A DNA stretch of 64,000 bases from Peredibacter starrii. GTDB taxonomy: Bacteria > Bdellovibrionota > Bacteriovoracia > Bacteriovoracales > Bacteriovoracaceae. Where the stretch lies: positions 434,001 through 498,000 of the forward strand of contig NZ_CP139487.1 in NCBI RefSeq assembly GCF_034259205.1, in the 5' to 3' direction. A program made the position numbers and the translations under genes. A model generated the notes under the pieces. It had not been told where the DNA came from. It saw nothing but the letters and a program-made list of their open reading frames with translations, and ran no database searches. Every line of letters starts with the position of its first letter. Position 1 is the stretch's first letter. Below, piece by piece: positions 40,010 to 49,341 of the stretch.

Positions 40010-41821
40010 ATGTGCGGAATCGTAGGCTATTCCGGACCACAAAATTCTGTGGGTCCTATCATTGAAGGTTTATCGCGTCTTGAATATCGCGGATACGATT
40101 CGGCCGGGATCTGTCTCAAGATCAACAACGAACTTCAAATCGTTAAAAAAGAAGGTAAGCTCGATAATTTAAAAGCACTTTTAAATGAGAGTAAGCCTTT
40201 TTCAAATACAGGTATCGGTCACACTCGTTGGGCCACCCACGGTGCAGTTACCACTGACAACGCTCACCCACACGGAAATGAGATCTTCGCAGTTGTTCAC
40301 AACGGTATTATCGAAAACGCTCCATCACTTAAAAAAGATCTTATTGCTGAAGGTTTTCAGTTTAAATCTCAAACCGATTCAGAAGTGTTCTTAGTTTTGT
40401 TAACAAAATTTTACAAACAAACCGGAAACACTCTTCAATCAATTTCAAAAGCTTTCAACCTCATCACTGGTAACTCAGCTTTCGTAATCACAGAGAAGGC
40501 AAGTGATAAACTTTACGCCATCAAGCGTTCAGCTCCACTGGTAGTGGGAGAGAACAAAGACAATCGTGAAGCATTCGTATCTTCGGATCCTTTCGCACTG
40601 GTTGGCTTTGCTCCAAGAATTTATTTCCCCCAAGACGGCGTGATCTGTGAAGGTGTTGTTACTGCAAATGATGTAACAATCAATTTCTATGAACTAGATC
40701 TTACTCCATCAAGCCGTTATAAGTTTCAAGCAAACTCAATGTCGATGGACACAACAACAAAAGGTCCATACGAGCACTACATGCTTAAAGAAATCCATGA
40801 GCAACCAGCTCTTGTGGATAAGCTTGCTGCTTTCTACATCAAGAACGAAGGTAGAAAAGAGCTTGATTCACTTAAAGGTTTCAAGGCCCCGGCATGGCAC
40901 TTAACTGCTTGTGGTACTGCTTGGCACGCGGGTCTTGTGATTAAGAACTACTTTGAACAAATCAACCGTCAGCGCGCTGATGTGGATATTGCTTCTGAGT
41001 TCCGTTACCGCGAACCCATTCTTAACAAAGGTGAAGTAGGTCTTTTCATTTCTCAATCAGGTGAAACTGCCGACACGCTTGCTTGTCAGGAACTTTGTAA
41101 AGAAAAAGGTATCGAGACTTTCTCAATCGTGAACACTGAAGGTTCTACTCTTTTCAGAAACTCAGATAAAAACTTCCTGATCCACGCTGGTGTAGAAATC
41201 GGTGTTGCTTCTACGAAGGCCTTCACGCTTCAGGCTCTGACTGGTTATCTTATGAGCCGTGCGATGGAAGGAACTCTTGATGATCCAAAACTGTTCTCTG
41301 AGATCCAGCTTCTTTCAAACCGCATTGGCGAACTTTGTGCTCAATCGGATTCACTAAAAGAAGTGGCAGAGAAAATTTATACGAAGAAAGGCTTCATCTT
41401 CACTGGCCGTGGGAAGTATTTCCCAATCGCTCTTGAAGGTGCACTTAAACTTAAAGAGATCGCTTACGTTCATGCTGAAGGCTATGCGGCCGGTGAACTT
41501 AAACACGGTCCGATCGCCCTGATCGATGAGAACATCGTAAACATCGCAGTGGTCGGTCCTGAGCTTCTTGAGAAGACAGTATCAAACGTTGAAGAAGTTA
41601 AAGCTCGTCGCGGAATCATGGTTGTTGTTGGTCCTAAGAATTCACCAGAGATTGAGCACCTTGCTGATGCTTATATCCCGCTTGATTTCAACGGCCTTCC
41701 AAACCTAAGCCCGTTATACGTGAACGTGGCGTTGCAGTTCCTTGCTTATCACATTGCCAAACTTAAAGGCACAGACATTGATAAACCAAGAAACCTCGCG
41801 AAGTCAGTTACGGTAGAATAA
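40010..41821 (+). CDS. glmS: Glutamine-fructose-6-phosphate aminotransferase (isomerizing)
   Basis: A 603-residue GlmS producing glucosamine-6-phosphate. After Met removal Cys2 is the glutaminase nucleophile (CGIVGYSG). The glutaminase domain shows GHTRWATHG, and two SIS sugar-isomerase domains follow (LFISQSGETADTLACQELCKEKG, GVASTKAFTLQALTG). The C-terminal LAKSVTVE is the conserved tail. TAATG links its stop to the next gene start. No glmS ribozyme is seen in the 84-base leader. Confidence 0.99.
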   Translation: MCGIVGYSGPQNSVGPIIEGLSRLEYRGYDSAGICLKINNELQIVKKEGKLDNLKALLNESKPFSNTGIGHTRWATHGAVTTDNAHPHGNEIFAVVHNGIIENAPSLKKDLIAEGFQFKSQTDSEVFLVLLTKFYKQTGNTLQSISKAFNLITGNSAFVITEKASDKLYAIKRSAPLVVGENKDNREAFVSSDPFALVGFAPRIYFPQDGVICEGVVTANDVTINFYELDLTPSSRYKFQANSMSMDTTTKGPYEHYMLKEIHEQPALVDKLAAFYIKNEGRKELDSLKGFKAPAWHLTACGTAWHAGLVIKNYFEQINRQRADVDIASEFRYREPILNKGEVGLFISQSGETADTLACQELCKEKGIETFSIVNTEGSTLFRNSDKNFLIHAGVEIGVASTKAFTLQALTGYLMSRAMEGTLDDPKLFSEIQLLSNRIGELCAQSDSLKEVAEKIYTKKGFIFTGRGKYFPIALEGALKLKEIAYVHAEGYAAGELKHGPIALIDENIVNIAVVGPELLEKTVSNVEEVKARRGIMVVVGPKNSPEIEHLADAYIPLDFNGLPNLSPLYVNVALQFLAYHIAKLKGTDIDKPRNLAKSVTVE

Positions 41822-44067
41822 TGAATTTAGATTTTCTGAACGAATCTCAAAGACAAGCAGTACTCATGACCGATGGACCGGTCATGATACTTGCTGGTGC
41901 AGGTTCTGGTAAAACCAGAACGCTGGTAGCACGAATTCAGTACTTACTGGAAGAGAAGCGTGTCAGCCCATATCAAATCCTGGCAGTAACGTTTTCGAAC
42001 AAGGCCGCTCGTGAAATGCGTGAGCGTCTGGCGGTCAATACTTCGGTGAATGTTGGAACTCTACAGGTAACGACCTTCCACGCTTTTTGTGCGAAGGTTC
42101 TCCGCATGGAAGCGACCTACTTAGGTCTAAGTAAAAACTTCACCATCTACGATGACGGTGAGTCTCAATCCATTATCAAAGCAATTCTCACTAAGCGTGG
42201 GATCAATCAAAAAGAGCTTTCACCGTATACGGTGGCGGCCTTCATTGATGGTCTAAAGAATCTTGGTTACTACATGGGCCTTGCCCGCAATGCAGATGTT
42301 GAGAAATATGCTGAAGACAAGCGTCTCTTTGATATTTTCATGGAGTACGAAGCTGAGCTTCATCGTTCAAATGCCGTGGACTTTGGTGGACTAATTACTG
42401 GTGTTTTAAATCTGTTCCGTTCTTATCCTGAAGTACTACAAAAGTATCAACAGAAGTTTAAATACGTTCTGGTGGATGAGTATCAAGATACTAACCGGGC
42501 CCAGTTTGATCTGATTCTTCAATTAAGCCAAACTCACCGCAATCTGTGCGTAGTAGGTGATGAAGATCAGTCCATCTATTCTTGGCGTGGAGCTGATATT
42601 AGAAATATCCTGGATTACGAATCAGTTTTCCCGGAAGCAAAACTCATTAAGCTTGAGCAAAACTACCGTTCTTCGAAAAAGATCATTGAGGCCGCATCAG
42701 AAGTTATTTCCCGAAACCTTGCCCGTAAAGGTAAGCAGATGTGGACAGACAATGATGAAGGTGAAGAGATCCGTATCGTTGAATGTCGTGATGATAAAGC
42801 GGAAGCGGACTTTGTGGGTCAGCAAATCAGGCATTTGGTTCAAGAAGGCGTTTCATTAAAAGATATTGCTGTCTTCTACCGAAACAACGCTCACTCGAGA
42901 ACCATCGAGGACGCTTTAAGAAAAGAAAAGTTTCCATACAGAGTTGTGGCAGGGATCAAGTTCTACGACCGTAAAGAGATCAAAGATATGATTTCTTATA
43001 TGCGTGTAGTGGTGAACAAAAAAGACTCCCTGGCGCTCACTCGTATTATCAATACTCCTGCTCGTGGGGTAGGTGCTACATCACTTCGAAAACTTGAAGA
43101 CGAGGCCGTTCGCCTTCAGCTTTCATTATTTGAACTTTTAGAAAAGATCGTGGAGTCTCCTGCGGAGTTCAAACATCTTTCTCTTTCTGGAAAAGTTCAA
43201 AGTGCAGTTTATCAACTCGTTCATTTAATTCAAGAGGTTCAGGTCCTTGAGACCCAGAACCATTCTCCAAGCTTTAGCTATGAGAAACTCTTAAATGAAT
43301 CAGGTTATTATGAAGTTCTTCGCGCGGACAAAAGTTACGAGGGTGCAGCTCGCTTAGAGAACTTAGAAGAACTTATGAGTGCCATTAAGCAGTTTGAGGA
43401 CTCGGAGAATGAACCAAATATGGTGAAGTTCCTTGAGACCATCACGCTTGATACCACTGTTTCAGAAGATGGTTCAACTGATCAAGTATCACTCATGACC
43501 GTTCACGGCTCTAAAGGTCTTGAATATCCCTACGTATTCTTAATTGGAATTGAAGAAAATATTTTTCCTTCTTATAAGAGTTTAGAAGTGGGTCCAGTCG
43601 CACTTGAAGAAGAGCGTCGTCTTTTCTACGTGGCGATGACCCGAGCGATGAAACAATTAACAATTACCTTCGCCCAAAGCAGACTTTTGTGGGGAAGTAT
43701 CAAATTTAATGGCCCAAGCCAGTTCTTACATGAGATTCCGGCGCAGTACTACAGATGGGACTTCTTTCAAACTGGTTCCAAGAAGGCCCAATTCGATAAT
43801 TACTCTCAATCATATGATGATTGGGACCAATCTAATCATTCTTCTGATGATCAGGTCTTCTACAAAGAGAAAGTCTATCAGACGAAGAAGGCGGTCGCGA
43901 ATCTCTCAAACTATCCGTCAGGTTCTAAAATTGTTCACGCCCTCTATGGGGAAGGAACCGTTTTAGATACTGAAGGACTGGGACAAGATGAAAAAGTCAC
44001 CATTCTTTTCCGTGATGGAGTACGAAAGAAATTCATGGTGAAATTTGCTCCACTTCAAAAGGCATAA
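41821..44067 (+). CDS. pcrA: UvrD/PcrA-type DNA helicase
   Basis: A 748-residue superfamily 1A helicase for repair and replication-conflict resolution. Motifs: Walker A LAGAGSGKTRTLV, AVTFSNKAAREMRERL, VVGDEDQSIYSWRGAD, LEQNYRSS, MTVHGSKGLEYPYVFLIG and EERRLFYVAMTRA. The C-terminal GSKIVHALYGEGTVLDTEG...VRKKFMVKFAPL is the PcrA/UvrD tail that binds RNA polymerase. Its start shares one base with the glmS stop. PcrA versus UvrD naming is arbitrary here. Confidence 0.95.
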   Translation: MNLDFLNESQRQAVLMTDGPVMILAGAGSGKTRTLVARIQYLLEEKRVSPYQILAVTFSNKAAREMRERLAVNTSVNVGTLQVTTFHAFCAKVLRMEATYLGLSKNFTIYDDGESQSIIKAILTKRGINQKELSPYTVAAFIDGLKNLGYYMGLARNADVEKYAEDKRLFDIFMEYEAELHRSNAVDFGGLITGVLNLFRSYPEVLQKYQQKFKYVLVDEYQDTNRAQFDLILQLSQTHRNLCVVGDEDQSIYSWRGADIRNILDYESVFPEAKLIKLEQNYRSSKKIIEAASEVISRNLARKGKQMWTDNDEGEEIRIVECRDDKAEADFVGQQIRHLVQEGVSLKDIAVFYRNNAHSRTIEDALRKEKFPYRVVAGIKFYDRKEIKDMISYMRVVVNKKDSLALTRIINTPARGVGATSLRKLEDEAVRLQLSLFELLEKIVESPAEFKHLSLSGKVQSAVYQLVHLIQEVQVLETQNHSPSFSYEKLLNESGYYEVLRADKSYEGAARLENLEELMSAIKQFEDSENEPNMVKFLETITLDTTVSEDGSTDQVSLMTVHGSKGLEYPYVFLIGIEENIFPSYKSLEVGPVALEEERRLFYVAMTRAMKQLTITFAQSRLLWGSIKFNGPSQFLHEIPAQYYRWDFFQTGSKKAQFDNYSQSYDDWDQSNHSSDDQVFYKEKVYQTKKAVANLSNYPSGSKIVHALYGEGTVLDTEGLGQDEKVTILFRDGVRKKFMVKFAPLQKA

Positions 44068-45951
44068 ATGAGAATCTCTTTAAAGTTTTTGGCGATTGCG
44101 TGGTTAGTTCTTCTCATGATTGTAGGAGGACTTCTCTATAACGCTTATTCAAAGCTCAAACCTGAAACTTTCATTGCGATTATAACTGAGCAAGTTCAGA
44201 AAAATTATCCAAACACGAAACTGGAAGTTGGAACCATAGATTATGGTTTCTCTTTGGATTTTAATCTAACTCTTAAAAACATTCAGTTAAGAAGATCGGG
44301 CAAACTATTAGGCAGTATTGGGGAAGTAGAATTGAAAGTTCCTTGGTGGCTCATTTTTATGAATCGCGGGAACGCTCAGATCAATCTTTCAAAGCTAGAC
44401 ATCTTCATCGATCACCATGAGACTCACGAGATGAAGGGTGTAAGTGATGGTGCGTCTCACGCCAAACATATGATCTCGGTGAATCTTCCAAGTTACCTGA
44501 CTGAAGCAAGATACACCTTAAGGGCCAAAGAAATTTCGATTAAAGATATTCATAATGAACGTCGTTATTTCCGAGTTTCTAAATTACTTGTTCGTGAGTT
44601 TCAATACGGTAAGAATTCTGCTTTTGAGATTAATATCCCAATCGAAATCACTCATGGTAGCAACGCCTTCCGTTCTGATCTTTGGCTTTTTGGAGATGTA
44701 ACTCCTGATCCTGCCTCGTGGAAGCTCAACTACCGTGGTGAGTTCCGTACCATTGATAATAACGACAAGTTTCAAATTGAAGATCTTGTTATCAACGGTA
44801 AAGCAAGTTTCAAACCGAGCAACCTGGACATCAATTCCAAGGTAGAACTTTTCATTGAGAAGGATATGATCGGTGAAGGTGGCCTTGATGCCACCCAGGA
44901 TTCTTTGAAGCTGGGAATGAATTTTACCAAGCTTCCAATGAGCTACTTCAATTTTATGTATGATCAAATCAAGAACCCGTATCTGGCCAAACTTGAAGGT
45001 GAGGCACAGGGTAAAATTGATTTTCAAAAGCAATTTGATATAGAGCAAGCGAGCATCAAAGGGAAACTCACTTTCGAAGGTCCGTTTCAATTTTCTCCTG
45101 AATTAAAACTAGATGGTAAATGGCAAATTGGATTAGATGACTCTCGTTGGGAGACTTCTTTTATTACCCCAAAAGGCGAGGCCAGCTTCTTCCGTCGTTC
45201 CGTGGTGGACATGAAGAAAAACATCATTACTCAGTATACGGAAGAGCTGGGTTTCTCAGGACTTGATTTGACTCATGCCCTGGCCCCGGTAAAATCTCTC
45301 TCCGCCTTGGTTAACGAACCAGATGGACCTTTTTACACGACAAATATTTCCTATAAAAAAGCTCTCCTTGGGGAAAAAGTCATTGATGGTCAATTCCAGT
45401 TCGGCCGCTCACCTGATCATAAATTTTATCAGGCCCGTCTGATTGATCAAACCAATACCTTTGATATGAATTACTCTAACAAGGGTGTTCAGAATGCTCT
45501 GGATATTCATTTTGCTAAATTCCCATGGGCAGCTCAGTATAAATTCCTGGCGCCATTTTTTAGCGCTCAAACGGCAATCATCAATGGAAAAGTTGAAGGT
45601 CGCTGGCTAAGTGGCGAATGGGAAGCGGGCCAATGGCTAATGCAGTTAAACGCTTCAGATGTGGCCGAAATTCAAGGCACAGTACCTGACTTTGTTCAGC
45701 AAACTGCAGCTTTATTCGAAATCGACAGTAGAACTGCTAAACAACAAACAATCAATGTTTCCAACAAGAATAACGTCATCACGTTGAATTCTTTAATGTT
45801 AGAAACAAATGAATCTGCTAACATCACGGGTTCTTTAAGTTCACAACCAAAACATAAGTCTTATGTTACTCTGGCCTATCCAAAAAACAAAAAGTGGAAG
45901 CCCGTACGTAAAGAAGTTTTGGCACCTTATTGGAAGAAGGAAGAGAAATGA
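44068..45951 (+). CDS. AsmA-like inner-membrane-anchored protein
   Basis: A 627-residue protein with a single N-terminal membrane helix (FLAIAWLVLLMIVGGLLYNAY) and a long periplasmic beta-rich part (FSLDFNLTLKNIQLRRSGKLLGSIGEVELKVPW near the start). This is typical of AsmA/TamB-like proteins that move lipid between membranes. The AsmA signature is weak, so the family is an inference from architecture. It starts directly after the helicase stop and overlaps mtnA by four bases (ATGA). Confidence 0.7.
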   Translation: MRISLKFLAIAWLVLLMIVGGLLYNAYSKLKPETFIAIITEQVQKNYPNTKLEVGTIDYGFSLDFNLTLKNIQLRRSGKLLGSIGEVELKVPWWLIFMNRGNAQINLSKLDIFIDHHETHEMKGVSDGASHAKHMISVNLPSYLTEARYTLRAKEISIKDIHNERRYFRVSKLLVREFQYGKNSAFEINIPIEITHGSNAFRSDLWLFGDVTPDPASWKLNYRGEFRTIDNNDKFQIEDLVINGKASFKPSNLDINSKVELFIEKDMIGEGGLDATQDSLKLGMNFTKLPMSYFNFMYDQIKNPYLAKLEGEAQGKIDFQKQFDIEQASIKGKLTFEGPFQFSPELKLDGKWQIGLDDSRWETSFITPKGEASFFRRSVVDMKKNIITQYTEELGFSGLDLTHALAPVKSLSALVNEPDGPFYTTNISYKKALLGEKVIDGQFQFGRSPDHKFYQARLIDQTNTFDMNYSNKGVQNALDIHFAKFPWAAQYKFLAPFFSAQTAIINGKVEGRWLSGEWEAGQWLMQLNASDVAEIQGTVPDFVQQTAALFEIDSRTAKQQTINVSNKNNVITLNSLMLETNESANITGSLSSQPKHKSYVTLAYPKNKKWKPVRKEVLAPYWKKEEK

Positions 45952-47003
45952 GCCAATCATACCGTCCGATTATCTGGAAAGACGACACACTATTACTTTT
46001 AGACCAGCGCCTTTTACCACAAACGGAAACGTTTGTTGAAGTGAAGGACCTGAAAGGCTGTGCTCTTGCCATCAAAGACATGATTGTTCGTGGTGCTCCT
46101 TGTATTGGTTTCACAGCTATTTACGGCATGGCCCTGTGGGTGAAGGCCCAGTCATCTCTAACAGTTGCTTCTTGTAGAAATGCCTGTGATGAAATGATTA
46201 GTGCTCGTCCAACTGCTGTAAACCTTTCGTTTGAAGTGAACCGTTGTTTTGAAATCATGAAAAACGGCCTTGCTGAGAATCAAAGCAAGGAAGATCTTTA
46301 TAAGAAGCTTGTTGCCTTCGGTGACCTTCAAATTAAAGAGAGTCATGAGAAAAATACCGCCATGGCGAAAATTGGTTTTGAAGAACTGAAAAAGAAAGTC
46401 GGAGATAAAAAATGGCGTCTAATGACTCATTGTAATACTGGCTTCCTTGCATGCGGCAGTCTTGGTACTGCCCTTGGTGTAATTTCTTACGCCAATTCTC
46501 AAGGCCAGGTTGAATACGTTTACGCAGATGAGACTCGTCCTTATATGCAAGGGACTCGTTTGACTGCATTTGAACTAAGTAAAGAAAATATCCCATATAG
46601 CATTGTAGTTGAAGGTGCGGCCTCGTATCTTCTTTCTCATAATAAAGTCGACGCAATTTTCGTGGGTGCAGATCGTATTGCTGCTAATGGTGATACGGCC
46701 AACAAGGTTGGTACATCAACTCTTGCCATCGTAGCTAAGCACTACAACATTCCTTTTTATGTTGTGGCCCCGGTGAGTTCATTCGATGTGACCATCCCTG
46801 ACGGCTCACATATTGAAATTGAAATGCGTCCTATTAATGAAATTACCGAACTAAAAGGTATTAAACTTGCTCCGGAAGGAGCGAATGCTGTGAACCCAAG
46901 TTTTGATGTTACTGATCATCAGTTCATCACAGGGATCATCTGCGAAAAAGGTTTCATTAATCCTAAAAATCCCGGTGAATTAGTAAGAGTGGTGCAATCA
47001 TGA
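45948..47003 (+). CDS. mtnA: Methylthioribose-1-phosphate isomerase
   Basis: A 351-residue enzyme of the methionine salvage pathway converting MTR-1-P to MTRu-1-P. The ATG at 45948 (AAGGAAG upstream) is preferred over the frame opening at 45930. Family motifs: KDMIVRGAPCIGFTAIYG, LMTHCNTGFLACGSLGTALGVI (catalytic Cys), YADETRPYMQGTRLTAFEL, VGADRIAANGDTANKVGT (catalytic Asp) and FYVVAPVSSFD. It is co-transcribed from the helicase run into Ppx/GppA. No mtnK or mtnP is adjacent. Confidence 0.95.
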   Translation: MSQSYRPIIWKDDTLLLLDQRLLPQTETFVEVKDLKGCALAIKDMIVRGAPCIGFTAIYGMALWVKAQSSLTVASCRNACDEMISARPTAVNLSFEVNRCFEIMKNGLAENQSKEDLYKKLVAFGDLQIKESHEKNTAMAKIGFEELKKKVGDKKWRLMTHCNTGFLACGSLGTALGVISYANSQGQVEYVYADETRPYMQGTRLTAFELSKENIPYSIVVEGAASYLLSHNKVDAIFVGADRIAANGDTANKVGTSTLAIVAKHYNIPFYVVAPVSSFDVTIPDGSHIEIEMRPINEITELKGIKLAPEGANAVNPSFDVTDHQFITGIICEKGFINPKNPGELVRVVQS

Positions 47004-47932
47004 TGAGCGACATTCGTGCCTCAATCGATATTGGTTCTAACAGCGTTCTCCTTTTAGTTGCTGACGTTTCTAATGGAAAGCTAAAAGAGATTTCTAAGCG
47101 AAGCGAGATCACGCAACTTGGTAAAGACCTGGACAAGAACAAGGCCTTCCATGCGGATTCGATGAAGGCAACTTATGAGGCGATTAAGTCTTATGCGGAA
47201 GACTGTGATAAGCACGGGGTTCCAAGAGAGAAGATCATTGCCACTGCAACTGAAGCGGCACGTGTGGCCGGTAATGCAGCAGAGTTTTTCCAGAAAATCG
47301 AAGATGAATTAAAAGTTCATATCAATATTATTACTGCCGAAGCAGAGGCCTATTTCTCAACAAAAGGGATTCTCTTTGACTCGAAATTTGATTCAGAAAT
47401 CATCACCATTATGGACATTGGTGGTGCTTCAACTGAGCTTATCAAAGTTAACACTAAAAATTTCCAGATTCTGGAAACAATTAGTATGCCAATCGGTGCC
47501 GTGAGATCTACTCAGTGGCTTCATGATGATTTGTTTGTTCAGAACCTTCAGAAGGTATTCCTGGATTTCCGTACTTCAATTGATAAGTTCCAAACGAAAG
47601 AACTTTTCTGTGTAGCGGGGACCGTGACTTCTCTCGGTAATATGCATCTTCAAAGAAAAGAGTTCGAAGAGGACGAGGTTCACGGTCTAAAGCTTAAAGT
47701 TGAAGACATTGATAATCTCTTCAAGAAATACTCAAACTCAAACCCTGAGCAGTTTTTAGAGCAGTTCCCGTTCTTACAAAAACGTTCTCAAAGTATCCGC
47801 GGCGGCCTGCACCTGGTTTATCACCTGGCCCACCGTCTTTTGGTCAAAGAAATTACTATTTCCACATATGGACTCCGTTTTGGTACGCTTTTAGAAGGCA
47901 AAATCAAAAAGGAATTCCTGAATGGAAAATAA
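47000..47932 (+). CDS. Ppx/GppA-family phosphatase
   Basis: A 310-residue exopolyphosphatase/guanosine pentaphosphatase of the actin-like ATPase fold: RASIDIGSNSVLLLVADV, EITQLGKDLD, ATATEAARVAGNAAEF, MDIGGASTELIKV and CVAGTVTSLGNM are all present. It hydrolyses polyphosphate and/or pppGpp. The C-terminal HD domain of long Ppx enzymes is absent, so it is the short form. Start overlaps mtnA (ATGATGA) and end overlaps the next gene. Confidence 0.9.
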   Translation: MMSDIRASIDIGSNSVLLLVADVSNGKLKEISKRSEITQLGKDLDKNKAFHADSMKATYEAIKSYAEDCDKHGVPREKIIATATEAARVAGNAAEFFQKIEDELKVHINIITAEAEAYFSTKGILFDSKFDSEIITIMDIGGASTELIKVNTKNFQILETISMPIGAVRSTQWLHDDLFVQNLQKVFLDFRTSIDKFQTKELFCVAGTVTSLGNMHLQRKEFEEDEVHGLKLKVEDIDNLFKKYSNSNPEQFLEQFPFLQKRSQSIRGGLHLVYHLAHRLLVKEITISTYGLRFGTLLEGKIKKEFLNGK

Positions 47933-48350
47933 CAGCGTTCTTGGACCTCATTCCGTTGTCTTTAAAGAGGGCACACCTGCCTCTAAGCTTTACCTGGTTA
48001 AGAACGGTGAAGTCCTCTGTTTAAAGGCCTCTAAAGATCGTTTGATTCCAGTTTTTATGGCCAAGGAAGGGGACATTATTGGGGAAAGTGCCATTATTCA
48101 GGATCTGAATCACACTTACTCCGCTGTTGTACCTCAATACGCCCATTTGATTGAAATACCGGCGGATAATTTACAGATTGTCATGGAGAAGGGCCCGGAT
48201 TGGCTAACGGAACTTGCGACGACGATGATCTTGCGTTTTCAGAATACATCAAACTTGATAGCCGAAAACCGAGTCATTCATCCGTCAATTATTGATGAAG
48301 ATCAGTTCACTTCGGCCATCGAAGTTGAATTCAAGAAATTATTATCTTAG
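47922..48350 (+). CDS. Cyclic-nucleotide-binding-domain protein without DNA-binding domain
   Basis: A 142-residue protein consisting of one cNMP-binding/Crp-like beta-roll (FKEGTPASKLYLVKNGEVLCLKASKDRLIPVFMAKEGDIIGESAIIQ). The phosphate-binding cassette region is partly kept (GDIIGESAII in place of G-E-hydrophobic-A). A helical tail ends it; there is no HTH. It overlaps the Ppx/GppA gene by 11 bases and converges with the FliG-like gene. Probably a ligand-sensing subunit for another protein. Confidence 0.78.
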   Translation: MENNSVLGPHSVVFKEGTPASKLYLVKNGEVLCLKASKDRLIPVFMAKEGDIIGESAIIQDLNHTYSAVVPQYAHLIEIPADNLQIVMEKGPDWLTELATTMILRFQNTSNLIAENRVIHPSIIDEDQFTSAIEVEFKKLLS

Positions 48351-48778
48351 TAAAATTGAATTATGCGGTTACGGTGAAGGTTCAGAGCTAGCTCCAGTAC
48401 CTTCTGCTGAGCACGGAAACACTCATTGCGGTTTCCTGTCAGATCTTTTTGCATAATATCGAATGCCTTCAATGCCATCTCACGTGAAATAAGTGATAGG
48501 GCACGACGCTGATTCTTTACATGAACTAAACTAAGAGCAAGTCCTAGGATAGCAGGTTGAACCTGAGACACTACGGTCTTTAAGCATGAATCGTCCAAGT
48601 CCCAGATGCTTTCAAATGAAATACAAGACTCAGTAAGTTCTTTTGCTAGAGCAGGGTTACGAGTGCGGAGATTTTTTAGAAGGCGCGCTTTATCGGCAGA
48701 ATCCATCTTTTGAAGAAGCTCGATCACTTGTCTCTTGCCGTTAATATAAACACCATTTTCTGAATTCTTCTGACTCAT
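48347..48778 (-). CDS. FliG-like helical domain protein
   Basis: A 143-residue protein resembling one domain of the flagellar switch protein FliG. RTRNPALAKELTESCISFESIWDLDDSCLKTVVSQVQPAILGLALSLV corresponds to the FliG middle-domain pattern (P-x-LA-x-x-I...F-E/D-x-I...LDD...q-x-V...LA-x-AL). It has no charged torque helix visible and no N-terminal FliF-binding domain, so it is a stand-alone module. Related single-domain proteins occur in predatory deltaproteobacteria. Its target is unknown. Confidence 0.65.
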   Translation of the reverse strand: MSQKNSENGVYINGKRQVIELLQKMDSADKARLLKNLRTRNPALAKELTESCISFESIWDLDDSCLKTVVSQVQPAILGLALSLVHVKNQRRALSLISREMALKAFDIMQKDLTGNRNECFRAQQKVLELALNLHRNRIIQFY

Positions 48779-48824
48779 CTATTCTCCTTCCTGGATTGAG
48801 ATGTCGGGGACCAAAATATCTAAC

Positions 48825-49307
48825 TTACGCTTCTTCTAGCTTGGCTTTTTCTTGTTCAAATTTCTGACGAGCTTTCTCTAGGTACTCGCGGTGTTTTGTT
48901 TCCTGATTTGCAATCTGTTGCTCGTTACCCATCTGTTGTTCAGAAATACGATCAGATTGTGATTGTTTTAAATCGGCCATCAGTTTTTCAAATCGCTGAG
49001 TTTCTTCTTCGATTCTCTTTGAATATTGATTTCTTACTTTCGTAAGTTTTACTTCAGCATCGGTCTTTTCTTTATTGAGTTGGACCTCGTAGTCTTTTTT
49101 GACCTTGGCCACTTCCTTCTCATTCTTTTCTTGAACTTCTTTTAGCTCTTTCTCATAGTTGTCGCCCAACTTTCGTAATTCGAAAGTTTGACGTTTATGC
49201 ATCATCTCTTTAGTCGATGCGGCCTTGGCCTGTGCTACTCCATCTGACATAGACAACTTTTCCTTGTTATGAAAGCTAATGCCTTTCATGGCATTATTCA
49301 TTATCAT
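48825..49307 (-). CDS. Coiled-coil protein
   Basis: A highly charged, probably entirely helical protein of about 160 residues, with long Glu/Lys heptads (KELKEVQEKNEKEVAKVKKDYE, RIEEETQRFEKLMADLKQ, EKARQKFEQEKAKLEEA). The frame opens upstream at 49373, but the downstream starts (49307 or 49301) avoid overlap with the divergent thiolase gene and suit a promoter region; GAGGGAG lies about 12 bases before 49307. No signal peptide in this form. Function unknown. Confidence 0.7.
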   Translation of the reverse strand: MIMNNAMKGISFHNKEKLSMSDGVAQAKAASTKEMMHKRQTFELRKLGDNYEKELKEVQEKNEKEVAKVKKDYEVQLNKEKTDAEVKLTKVRNQYSKRIEEETQRFEKLMADLKQSQSDRISEQQMGNEQQIANQETKHREYLEKARQKFEQEKAKLEEA

Positions 49308-49341
49308 ACTGGTATAAGCTCCCTCACAAGGCAGGCAAAAA

